Assembly: GCF_010183535.1 (NCBI RefSeq)
Contig: NC_071330.1
Coordinates: 16,597,717 to 16,661,716, forward strand
Direction of reading: 5' to 3'
DNA: 64,000 nt
DNA from: Caenorhabditis remanei
Lineage: Eukaryota; Nematoda; Chromadorea; Rhabditida; Rhabditidae
Shown here: in pieces, positions 35,011 to 46,163 of the stretch
Numbering within the stretch: the first letter of the stretch is position 1
Layout: each line of letters begins with the position of its first letter
Position numbers and translations under genes: made by a program
The notes under the pieces: model-generated
Seen by the model: only the letters and a program-made list of their open reading frames with translations
What the model was told of the DNA's origin: nothing
Databases searched by the model: none

Positions 35011-35346
35011 CTTCGCACCGATTTGTAGAAGGTAAAGGCTGCATCAAGTGATACATTTCTAATCGAATTCATCTTTTTAGATGCTCAAATAATCGATCCC
35101 GTCCGTGTTCTTCTTGATCGGTGTCCATCTGAGCCTCTTCGAGAAAATTTTTGGTCATTTTTAGTTGTACTTCTACTTGAAAAGCTACAAGTTTTCCAAG
35201 ACATAAAAGACACAAGAAAGAATGGTGGGGGAAGTCATAAAGAAAAGAAAGAATTCTGTTTTTTGATACTTTTAATGAAATTTCAGATATATTCTAGCCC
35301 GGGAGGATTCAATCCCGCGTCTACCGTGAGTAAACACAGCCCATAG

Positions 35347-36004
35347 CACGGATCCTTACAGTGACGATGCGCAAGCAACAATACTGACGCATTTCTCGTG
35401 CAATTTTTCGCCAATTTTGTTCAAATTGCAGGTCTAAGAATTGATAAAAATTTTAAAAATCAGAAATTCGGAATTTTTTCGTTGTAATCACTGAAAATAC
35501 AAATAAGAGGCAAGAAAAAGAGTTTTTGTACTTTTACTAACACTTTAGGAATAGAAAAACCAAAAAAAAAACGAAAATTTTTTTCAAAGTTTAATGTAGA
35601 AAATGGGAAAATAGGGTATTTTAGAGAGCATAATAAATGTTTTCCTTGCTTTTCTCGTATTTTTTAATCTAAAAATGCCTTGGAATACATTTTTATCCCT
35701 TGTAACGGTTCAAAATTGAAATTTATTGGTTCAGAATTCCTTCAGTTGAGATCTCCTCCTCCAATATTGCACCGATTTTAGAATGTTTGCACTTTTTCGA
35801 TAGCTCTCAACATTATCTAGAAGGCTATCATCTTAGAATTGCAGAAAAATTTTTTTTAATCCTTTAATTCGTGTTTTGCCGAATTTCCAGTGCAAAAGAA
35901 GAAACTGTAAAATTTGAACGGGAAACGCGCCCGTCCAGTCCCTGGCGCATTATTCGATACTCGCTGCGCACAATCGGAGACTTTTGTAACTGTAGGGTTC
36001 CGTG
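35347..36004. mobile_element. MITE with CACGGA ends nested in the 180-bp unit
   Basis: The left end CACGGATCCTTACAGTGAC and right end (inverted) CACGGAACCCTACAGTTAC match at 16 of 19 bases. CATAG is duplicated at 35342-35346 and 36005-36009. The other copies of the host unit lack it (CCCATAGGTAAGAC), so the insertion site is certain. No coding capacity. Confidence 0.8.
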
Positions 36005-36282
36005 CATAGGTAAGACTACTCGCAGCGTAACTGACCGAGTCTTAAAGGATCCGACACAAGAAAGAATGGTGGGGGAAGTCATATAGAAAAGAGAGAATTT
36101 TGTTATTTGATACTTTTAATGAAATTTCAGATATATTCTAACCCGGGAGGATTCAATCCCGCGTCTACCGTGAGTAAACACAGCCCATAGGTAAGACTAC
36201 TCGCAGCGTAACTGACCGAGTCTTACAGGATCCGACACAAGAAAGAATGGTGAGGGAAGTCATAAAGAAAAGAAAGAATTCC

Positions 36283-36668
36283 ATACTTGTCAAGGCCCGG
36301 CCCGGCCCGGCAAGGCCCGGCAAGGCCCGAAGGCCCGGCTTCAAAAAATGACCCTTTTTTTCCCAATTTTTTTTTCCCAATTTTTTCAATTTTTTTGAAT
36401 TTTTTTGAATTTTTTTGAATTTTTTTGCGAAAAAGTCAAATTTTCGACTATCAGCCAGAATTAGAAGAAATTCTGAAAAATAGTCGAAAATTGTCACATT
36501 TCCGATGAAAAATTGAAAAAATTGGGAAAAAAAATTGGGAAAAAAAGGGTCATTTTTTGAAGCCGGGCCTTCGGGCCGGGCCGGGCCTTGAAAATTTTCT
36601 ACCGGCCCGGCCCGGCCCGGCCCGGGCCTTCGGGCCTTGCCGGGCCGGGCCGGGGCCTTGACAAGTAT
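36283..36668. mobile_element. hAT-like MITE with GGCCCGG arms, long copy
   Basis: Ends CATACTTGTCAAGG and CCTTGACAAGTATG. Each end carries several GGCCCGG units, and the centre has repeated GAATTTTTTT. GAATTC flanks it on both sides, and the DNA beyond is an inverted copy of the 180-bp unit, so the whole of about 36,050-36,890 can fold back. Confidence 0.75.
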
Positions 36669-36894
36669 GGAATTCTTTCTTTTCTTTATGACTTCCCCCA
36701 CCATTCTTTCTTGTGTCGGATCCTGTAAGACTCGGTCAGTTACGCTGCGAGTAGTCTTACCTATGGGCTGTGTTTACTCACGGTAGACGCGGGATTGAAT
36801 TCTCCCGGGTTAGAATATATCTGAAATTTCATTAAAAGTATCAAAAACAGAATTCTTTCTTTTCTTTATGACTTCCCCCACCATTCTTTCTTGC

Positions 36895-38050
36895 TCGTTT
36901 TCATAAACATCAACGAGTATCATCCAACGACGAATCATCAAATCAAGGATTGGACTCAATGACATGGGCAACAAACTAGATGCAACAATGATTCTAGATT
37001 TGAAAGTGTTTGAACAGGCACCTCGATTTAGAAGGACGAAGTGGCTATATTAGGAAAGAAAGAATTAGGGAAAACGGTTTTAAAAAACTCTAGGGAGAGC
37101 TCAGCGGTGATATCATCGGCTCTCAACTCGGATGAACTTAAGGCAGTATGGAATGATTATTTTCATCTCCCCATAAGATTTGGCATCGTTCCACTATACT
37201 TCCTCCTGATGGCATCACGATGATCCTTATATTAGAAAGGTTTCTGGTGAGCATCGCGCTTTAGCGCTCGAAATGGGGCGTCCCACATTTTTTCGGGTCA
37301 TCTTGGAAAACAGTCCATTTTTGTCGGAGAGTAGTCAAACTTTCACGGATTCCGAAGACATGGCTTGGGACGCGATTTCTAAAGTTTCAAGAATATTGGT
37401 TCAGTTTTAACCGTTTTATGACTATCCGGGACGCGCGGGACGTCCCAACTCGTCCCATTTCAAGCTCTATCGCGCTTTGAACCGTTCAGATAGACGGACT
37501 TTGGTAGATCATATCGACCTTGTCTCCACAACCCTCCTAACGCCCCCAGAATATAAAAGAACACCTCAGAAACATTTCCACCACCATTCTCCCCTTCACA
37601 TGATATCCCCTCCTCTTCTAGTACCCATCAGAGAACACTGAATACGTCTACTGAATGAAACAGAAAAGACATCATTGAACGAATTCAAAGAAGAAGGAAA
37701 CGATCAAAATGTGTAGTATCATTTGAGACAAATACAAGTTTTAATATTTCAATTCGCTGTTTCTTTGTGGAATTTAGATACGCAGCTTAATCTACCACTA
37801 TTTGTACCGATTTGGGTCAGTTTCCCCGCATTTTTAGTCAGTTTTTCGACGGTCGGGTGTCTTTTTGAGTTCGATTCTACTAAATTACGATTAAAATTTA
37901 TTTTGAATAACGCGCTAGAATCGTTGATTTTAGTAGACCCCCGTGGTGGTTGGCGACATTAATTCTGTTAGACTGAAATACTAACAGTAAAATATATAAT
38001 TAAGTTCCTGAAAGGTAATATTTTATTGACAAACATTTTCCGTATATCAG
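36895..38050. other. Region without a recognised gene
   Basis: Short open stretches at about 36,930-37,050 and 37,075-37,220 (AVWNDYFHLPIRFG) look coding-like but are interrupted. At 37,554 a TATAAAAG box in a C-rich context resembles the insulin promoters, but only a 13-codon frame follows. The MULE-like MITE at 37263 lies here. Confidence 0.35.
37263..37468. mobile_element. MULE-like MITE, 206 bp
   Basis: AGCGCTCGAAATGGG at the left and CCCATTTCAAGCTCT at the right are inverted repeats (12 of 15). An exact 10-bp duplication ATCGCGCTTT flanks the element at 37253-37262 and 37469-37478. Duplications of 9-11 bp are typical of Mutator-like elements. Confidence 0.75.
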
Positions 38051-38261
38051 AAATTAACGATTTTATGTTTTCTTGTGTTCATTTCTTGCTCTGCATCATT
38101 CAATGTGATAAATAAAGTTGTAAAAGCGATTTGAATGTGGCAACGACACTCCGCTATCCCCTCCATTCCGCCGTCCCTCCAAACTTTCCGGCTGAGTAGA
38201 CATCGTGCGGTTTCCATGGATATTACTAATCCCTCGTAGAAGCAAGAAGAAGTACGAGAGA

Positions 38262-38361
38262 GTGCACATGACCAAACATTTGCACTTCTATCTTTAGAAT
38301 TCTGTGTCTCCTGTGTCTCCTCTTGCATATAAAAGGACAGAGCTCCTTCGAATTGGCTCAT
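38262..38361 (+). promoter_or_regulatory. TATA-core module, copy 7 (long form)
   Basis: GTGCACATGACCAAACATTT, about 35 extra bases with AGAATTCTGTGTCTCC, then CATATAAAAGGACAGAGCTC and GAATTGGCTCATTT. It matches copy 6 at 31.6 kb in reverse, just outside the insulin inverted duplication. Confidence 0.4.
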
Positions 38362-39009
38362 TTAGGCAAAGCTGTTACTGCCTCAATTCTCTTGTCTGCT
38401 AGTGGCTCTTCGTATTATTTATTTCTTCGTTTAACTTTTCCTTGAACCCCAAGGTGTCCCATTTTTTCTCAGTTGCCAATAGATTTCCTTAACACAATTT
38501 CATTCGTTCAACATTCCCATATTCCCCGAAATCGCACGTTATTTCTTGTGATCTCTTATCTCCAGTGAGTCTTCAGAGTCTTCTATCACCGGATATGAAG
38601 ACGTGAAGTTTATAAGGAAAGTAGGAGTCTGCATCTGCACGTCGCCCAACTGTTCCGTATGTAGTATGGTGTTAACCATGTGAGAAACCTGAAACTACAT
38701 CTCAACCTCCAATTATGCTCCTCTGTCATAGTGTTATTCCCAAATCTTGCTCTGAGAAATTGTTCCTATTACGTATCGGAATACGTGAAGATAGCGGAAA
38801 GTGGAGAGACTCTGAAAAAGAGAAGAAGGTAGACGTCTCGGGCCACAACTCATTTATTTAAGAACTGACTATTAAACTGATAAGAGTTAGACAAAAAACA
38901 AGCCATTTAAAGAGAGCTGGGAGGGCGGAGTCCACTGTGTGGAGTCGTCGTGTAGGAGAAGGAGGAGGAGGAGGAGCAGGAGGAGAAGTTGATTGGAGGA
39001 GAGGAGTGT

Positions 39010-39467
39010 TCAGGCGTTGTGGGTGGTGGGGCAGCAATGGATCTTAATTTCGTCCGAATTGCATTTCTCTTGGCAACAGTGCGTTGCTAAGTTGAAACCC
39101 GTTTCTGAAATGTGGAAGTTGTATAGTCAGTGTTTTACTAATGTTGTATAAGCTTACTGGATTGACAGGCATTTCCGCAGACATCAAACACGAAGATGGT
39201 TGCTTTTCTTCCACAGAGTCGCCTCTTGACACCTTGAACATCCGCATCCGGAGCACGTGTGGAGCGAGAGAGCATTTGATTGTCTTCTGAGACCGTCTTG
39301 AGGAGCTCTTGAGCAGAGTCCGTGTTGCCAATGATACCCGAATTGTCATCAGAGCCATCTTCACGGTGGTGGTGGTGCATCTTGTGGTGCTTGTGGTGGT
39401 GACCATCAGCAGTGGAGTGAAAGAAGACCATGAGGACGAGAAGGAAGACGAAGATTCGGAAGGACAT
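39010..39467 (-). CDS. Insulin-like peptide precursor, eight-cysteine class (gene 4)
   Basis: Minus-strand exons 39467-39158 and 39104-39010 join in phase 1 across a 53-bp intron to encode 134 aa. Residues 1-20 form the signal peptide. A striking His-rich tract follows (HHHKHHKMHHHH, 23-34), then an acidic pro-region and basic sites (STR at 69-71; KRR at 81-83). Mature part: C85-x11-C97-x3-C101, then CysCys 113-114, C118 and CysCys 127-128, followed by PTTHNA. The cysteine pattern is identical to gene 3 while most other residues differ. An in-frame ATG at 39545 lies before the signal peptide and is not used here. Minus-strand AATAAA at 38853-38858. Confidence 0.9.
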
Positions 39468-39546
39468 ATTGTTCCTTGGAGGGGGAGGGAGAACTTGAAG
39501 ACGATTGAATCCAATCGAAGACTTCGAAATAGTTGCCCGACACACG

Positions 39547-39555
39547 GTTTTTATA
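39547..39555 (-). promoter_or_regulatory. TATA box of insulin-like gene 4
   Basis: TATAAAAAC on the minus strand, 80 bp before the ATG, in the promoter shared with gene 3. Confidence 0.7.
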
Positions 39556-42500
39556 GTGCTCTGAAAGGGGTGTGGCCTTGCTGAAATTGGTCTGAAAGGG
39601 CTTTCATGGGCGGAGTTTAAGGAGTTTCAGACTTTTTCGAACGTCACTGTCTGCAGGATAAGGAGAATGGGCGTGGTTTTGAAAAGGGGAACGAGGGAAC
39701 GAGAGAACGACAGGGGGTTAGGAGAAAAGTTGGAGACGAGAGGTGTAGAGAAAGCATGGGAAAAAGAGAGTGAAGGATACTGTAGCCCGTGTTAAAGGAG
39801 CAGAGGCATACTGTGGTATACTGTAACATTTTCGAAATTTCTTGGCTCAGGTTCCAGGGGTGTTAAGGCATTCGAAGTCGCATGTTCTGAAGCAAAGAAT
39901 TGAAACGGAACTATAATTGTGGGCTAAGAAGTATAGAGACATACTGTAGCATACTATTTCTGAAATGTCTTAGAGCACTGATAAAATGAAAAAAAAACTG
40001 TGCTATACCTTTCAAACAGGATTTGTTTTTTCCAATTTTTTGGAATTGTGGATCGTCTATAATCTGAATCATATGTTTTTGTCATTTTTCTTTTCTCGAT
40101 TTGAAACTGAACAGCTACAGTAACCCGGAGTCCACATTTTTCCAACAATTACATATTAGTTCCTTGTTATAATTAGTCTGCATGTAGAATAAATAAATAG
40201 CTTTGAAAGGTTTCATCTAGTTTCAGCACATCTTTTTCCTGGAATTCGTAATTCTTTTATTCCTTAAACTTCTGAACTTCTGAAATAGTTTCCAGATGGG
40301 AATTAGTGCTAAAAGTTTGAGATGTGTCTTCTAGTTTCAGCTATCACGTTTTTTGCAATCCGTTCTTTTAATCCCATTTCTGAAATAGTTTTCAGACAGG
40401 AATTATTGGATTATGTGGTCGCAAAGATTTTGAAGAGTCTGGAGAAATACTGGAATAAAAAAATATATCAAAGTTCATTTTTGGGAACGGTTTTTAATGG
40501 TGTAAGTACATTGCAATTATAACTACCTCAACCGGAAAGTATAGAAGGGGATAGCGGAGTGTCGTTTTCACATTCAAATCGCTTTTACAACTTTATTTAT
40601 CACATTGTATGATGCAGAGCAAGAAATCAACACAAAAAAACATAAAATCTTTATTTTGTGACATGCGGAATATGTCTATCGATCATTAAAATAAAATTTA
40701 TTCTCAAATTGAAAGTGACAACGATACTCCGCTATCCCCTTTCAGCCATAGACCTTCCGCTGTCCCTCCAAACTTTGCGGCTGAGAACCGTACAGTTTTT
40801 CAATTTCGATTTGTTTTCAAATCTGATATTTAAAAGATTACGATACCACAATAACCGAATTGATGGATTCTAGGCCAGTTTTATACCGATTTCAATAATA
40901 CTATTCTGTTCAAATTTTCAATTTCAGGACATTGACCCTGTTTTCAAATCTAACTGTTCTGCTTCTTGATCTCCAATATCAGTTCAATGTGATGTGCCGA
41001 ATCTCCTCCGTGACTTTTTCCATTTTCAGATAATTTGTGTTCATCGTAGCGTATAATTTACTGAAAAGTCGTGGGTTTGATTTCTTGGTATGTCTGCAAA
41101 TTCGTAGTTTTGGATCCGGAAGTAGAAAGTGATCTGTCAAGGTTCGAACAACAATGAAATGACAGTAATTTTTACTTTAGAATCTTATTTTGAAGATTGA
41201 AAAGTTGAAGTTCAAAAGGAAATCTAGATATATTACATAAAGTGGTTTGATGTCACCAACTCGATTTCAAATGGAATTTCGACAAACTACTTATTGCTGG
41301 TAATCCGCTTATCCTGGCCACTACAAACTACAATCTGCTGCGAGACACTTGCACTTTAGACTCTCTGAGCACATATTCTCAGAGTAAATGTTTTTGTAGT
41401 TTCCCTGACTATGAGAAACAGTTTTGTTTTCTTTTTTACAGAAAACCAGTCTATAACAAATTAATGACAAATTAACAAGTTCTAGCCTCCTAAAGTTTTT
41501 TTAATTTATACATTGCCTGTAGTTTTGCGGCAACCTTCTATACTTTCATGTTTTGGATAACTCCCTTCAACATTCTTTGTTCTCCAAATTTCCATGAGTT
41601 GATTCATACGGTCCAATTGGTTTATAGTATACCCAAGTCTCAAAATAAGTTTCAATAAAATCCATCACTGAACGTCACAGACAAAGCAGATTCTTGTAGG
41701 CTCCAAATTTTCATTGAAATGTATTATTATGAAATCACGAAGAAAACTTTTCTGAGAACTGCAAACATCAACGTTAATTATAGATGTACATCTAATCTAT
41801 GTTGCCAAACTTTAACTCTATGAAGCAGCAGAATGTCTGTAATGTTGAAAAGATATGGGAAGACGTCAGGAGCATTTCCTTATAGAATCCGGTGTGAGAT
41901 ATTTTCAGGTATTTCAATTTGGATATCCAAGACATGTGTGAAGCAGCACGATCCTGCAAATAATCGACCTGTTGGCTCTGTGTTAAACTGTTTCAGAATC
42001 TTGATCAACATATCTGTATAATAATCTATCTTGCTGGAACGGCATTCAGGTTTTCTCCAAGTGCGCAGTGTCCTTCATTTCCAACCCAGAGGATGTTTTC
42101 CTGATTTGGCTGATTTGTCTGGAGTTTGCAGTCCGAATTTAAATTTTTGCTCCCGATGATTTTGTATTCTACTGTGGTACTTATCCTCAGATTATCCCCA
42201 TTCCAAAAACTGCGACTAAAACCAATCAAGATGGCGTAAAGCATAAGAAAATAGGATTGAAGGATAAGAATGTCTGCAGGATTGGAACATCAGGTGCCCT
42301 ACTAACCAAAAACTATATGTAGAATGCGATGAACACATACCATATCCTATGACTCAAAATTAAAATTTCAGATAACTTCATTCTTGTTAGTCACATTTTC
42401 TGTCACAAATTCTAGGTGATCTGTTAAAGTCTTGTGACTTTCACTACTCATTTTCAGATTTTCAGAACTCATCGATGCGTGTATTCTACTGAAAAGTCGC

Positions 42501-44687
42501 GTGTCCTAAAATCGTAGTTTTGTGTACGGAATTACATAAAATATCGAAGTGATCTGTCAAGGTTCAAACAATAAGAATCCTCTTCGAAGTTTGAGAAGTT
42601 TCTGGAAACTAGATTAAAATAATGAAAAGAGTAGGGGTTTATTTACCCCTCTAATGCTCAAAAATCTATTAGAAGGACTCTTATTAGACGGACGTTTCCA
42701 CAAATACCGTTTAATTTTATTACTGTTCAGATACATTCTTTGAACCGCGACAGATCACTTGGATTATACATACTTCCGGATCCAAAACTACGAATTTCAG
42801 ACAAACCAAGAAATCAAGCAGTAGTTGATTACACGTTTCGACAAACTTTCAAAATTCTCAAAATATGGAAAGTCACGGAGAATATCGGCACATCAGGAGA
42901 GAAGGAGAGAATGTGATCAAGAATCATGAAATACCAGAGAAATGTGTTAAGCAGTATACTTTATACAGAAGGACAAACATTATCCATGCCCTATGGATTC
43001 CAGATGACGTTTCTTCTGAAAATGACTGGTATAATTAAAATTAAATCAGGTTAATTTGGGTAGCAACATCTATTTATAAATTACTTTCATAGAAGTTTTG
43101 GTGTTTTACTGTCTGAAATTGGTTTCACATTGTTACATGAAGTGACCCATGACGCTAACTGTTCTGAACCAATTGATTTGTGACCTCCAGAAGTTTCCGA
43201 ACACTTTTTTCTGAACTCTGTTCTTGTAATCTTCGATTTTCTGAAATAATTCCATTTTTCAGACAGGAATTAGTGCTAAAAGGTTTCCACTAATGGGTTC
43301 CATTTGTTGATATTTATTGTTGTCATAATCCAGTTTCAGCCAACATTTCATAATCCGGCACTTAGAATGCAGATGGATTATTTTTGACTATGAAAATGGA
43401 AATGCTTTTGACGGATTTAGATATGAATTTCAGATTCTTGTACAGTTCCTGCTGCAAAATGCTCCTCATGCTTCAAACCTTGACAGATCACTTCGATATT
43501 TTAGTTTCGGATACAAAACTACGATTTTAGGACACGCGACTTTTCAGTTGAATGCACGCATCGATGAGTTCTGAGAAGCTGAAAACGAGTAGTGAAAGTC
43601 ATAAGAAAATCACCTAGAAACTGGAGTTTGTGATATGAAAAATGTGACTAACAAGACTGGAGTTGCCTGAAATTCAAATATTAAGTCATCAGATGTGGTA
43701 TGTGTTCATCGGATTCTGAATGGCTACTTTTTTATCGATGTAGAACAATATTTTGTTGAAGAATGTCTTTTGATTCAAATGGACCGGCTTACAAATATAG
43801 TTTTTGGTCAGTTGGGCACCTGATGTTCCAATCGCGCAGACACTTTTATCCTACAATCCGATATTCTTAAGCATTACGCCATCTTGATTGGGTTGAGTCG
43901 CAGTTTTTGGAAATTGGGATAATCTAAGTATTAAAACTGCAGAAAAAATTCAAATTCAGGTTGCATATGAATTCCAGACGGATCAGACAAATCAGGAACA
44001 CAGTTTCTGGGTAGGGATAGATGAAACTGCACATCACGAAAAAAAATTTGCATAAAAACATGCCGTTCTATTTAGTGTTTCGACATGCTCTTCTATTAAG
44101 GCGAATGCTGTGCATTCTTACAATGGCACAGACAGCTTTTTCTTCTTATTTGCAAATTCTTGTGACCACTTTATTTGGCAACATAGATTAGATGTACATC
44201 TATTATTAACCAGACATATGCAGTTCTCGGAAAATTTTCCTGCGTAATCACATAATAATTGAACATTTCTGGTTTGTCTGCGACATTCAGTAATGTCATA
44301 TGGAAAATTCTCTGGAGACACAATTCGTCATAATTTCAGAGATGTTAAAATTTAGTTTCAGACTGGGATACGTGCGCATTCTAATGGACAAATTGGGCAA
44401 ATATGAAAAGTTGTGTGGGATGTTGAGATCGTTGAAAAGTTTGCATTGAAAACCGGGAAAAGTGTCGGATACACAGAAAACCCTAGATATTTAGCAACAA
44501 AACAGAAAAAAACTACAAAGTGTACATTTGGACAAACACACAGACAGACAAAATTAATAAGTTGGAATAAAATTCCAGGACCTTATCTAATCTTATCAGA
44601 TGTACAATGTCAGTTACCGATTCCCTGGATGTGAAAACTAGAGAATCCAAAAGAAATAGGAAATCCAAGCCAATTCCTATTGCAAAT

Positions 44688-44745
44688 GAGCCAAATCCTC
44701 GGGGCAGCTGCCCTTTTATAAGTACAAATGTTTGGTCATGTGCAC
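44688..44745 (-). promoter_or_regulatory. TATA-core module, copy 8
   Basis: Minus strand: TATAAAAGGGCAGC with both conserved flanks. Confidence 0.45.
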
Positions 44746-46106
44746 TTTTTATATTTCTTATTTTTCCTCCTTTTTCTTTGAAGGGTTTAGTGAAATCTCA
44801 CGTGTCCAGAGCAACGCCTCAGTGGCTATTTATATATTTTGCAGTGGGATCGATACTCGATTTTTACACATTAAAAGGTACAGAATATTACAAAAAGTAA
44901 CCATTTCTACAAAATTTTAAATGTATTACTTTTCTAAAGAAGAAATTACTATGTCAGTAGCTTGAACTTTCTGATTTTTGTCAAAGGTTCTATATTCCCA
45001 CAGATAATTATATTTGTGTACGTTTCCTACATTTGGTATGGTCATACGAATCATTAAGATGGGACTTTACTTTTTAAAAAATTCAATTACGTAATTGATA
45101 AGTTACACTACGTGATTTTCCAACATTCTATAAGCACAGTGCACTGTAGTTGCTTGATTTGTGACCTCCAGAAGTTTCCGAGCACTTTTTTTCTGTACTC
45201 TGTTGTTGTAATCCTCAATCTGATGAAATAATCCCATTTTTCAGACAGGAATTAGTGTTAAAAGGTTTCCACTAATGAATTCCATTTGTTGGTATTTATT
45301 GTTGTCATAATCCAGTTTCAGCCAACATTTAATAATCTGGCACTTAGGATGCGGATGGATTATTTTCGACTCTGGAAATGGAAATGCTTTTGACGGATTT
45401 AGATATAAGTTTCAGATTCTTGTACAGTTTCCACCCTGCTGCAAAATATATATATGTTCCAAACCTTGTCAGATCACTTTGATATTTTAGTTCCGGACAC
45501 AAAACTACGATTTCAGGACAAGCGACTTTTCAGTGGAATACACGCATCGATGAATTCTGAAAATCTGAAAATGAGTAGTGAAAGTCACAAGACTTTAACA
45601 GATCATCTAGAGTTTGTGATATGAAAATGTGACTAACAAGACTGGAGTTACCTGAAATTGAAATTTTGAGTCATCAGATGTGGTATGTGTTCATCGGATT
45701 CTAAATGGATACTTTTTCAAGCTATCAATCGATATGAAACAATAGGTTTTTGGTTATTACGGAACCTGATGCTCTTCTAATTCCGCAGACACTTTTATAA
45801 AGCAGACGGGAAGCAAAAATTTAGATTCAGGCTGCATATGTAAATATTCCAAACGTATTAGACAAATTAGGAGCACATTTTTGGGGTTGGAATTGGTTGG
45901 CACTGCACACCTGGAAAAACCTGAAAACCAAAAATCAAGATAGATTAATATACAGATATGTTCATCAAGATTCTGGAACAGTTTAGTACATTTCAGTAGC
46001 AGAGCAGAACACAACATCCTGCGAAGTATAAATAGACACTGAGCTGGTGTTATGAGCACGTGTGATTTCACAAATCCCTTCAAAGTAAAAGAAGGAGGAA
46101 TAAGAA

Positions 46107-46163
46107 GTGCACATGACCAGACATTTGTACTTATAAAAGGGCAGGTGCTCCGAGGATTTGTCT
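46107..46163 (+). promoter_or_regulatory. TATA-core module, copy 9
   Basis: GTGCACATGACCAGACATTT, TATAAAAGGGCAGG, CTCCGAGGATTTG. Confidence 0.45.

Larger units (their letters stand above)
35212..36895. repeat. Tandem and inverted copies of a roughly 180-bp unit
   Basis: The unit starts CACAAGAAAGAATGGTG and includes GGATTCAATCCCGCGTCTAC, GTGAGTAAACACAGCCCATA and the hairpin GTAAGACT...AGTCTTAC. Copy 1 starts at about 35,212 (split by a MITE), copy 2 at 36,053, copy 3 at 36,236 (cut by a hAT-like MITE), and an inverted copy runs 36,669-36,890. The GGATTCAATCC box looks like a tRNA B box, so a tRNA-derived SINE is possible. Confidence 0.6.
38600..39960 (-). repeat. Inverted duplication, right arm (insulin locus)
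   Basis: Inverse partner of 32340-34030; see that entry. Coding parts have diverged more than the promoter core. Confidence 0.8.

Noticed and set aside
36165..36704. 179-codon minus-strand frame
   Set aside because: It runs through the GGCCCGG MITE and gives Gly/Pro/Arg repeats; the sequence is explained by the transposon.
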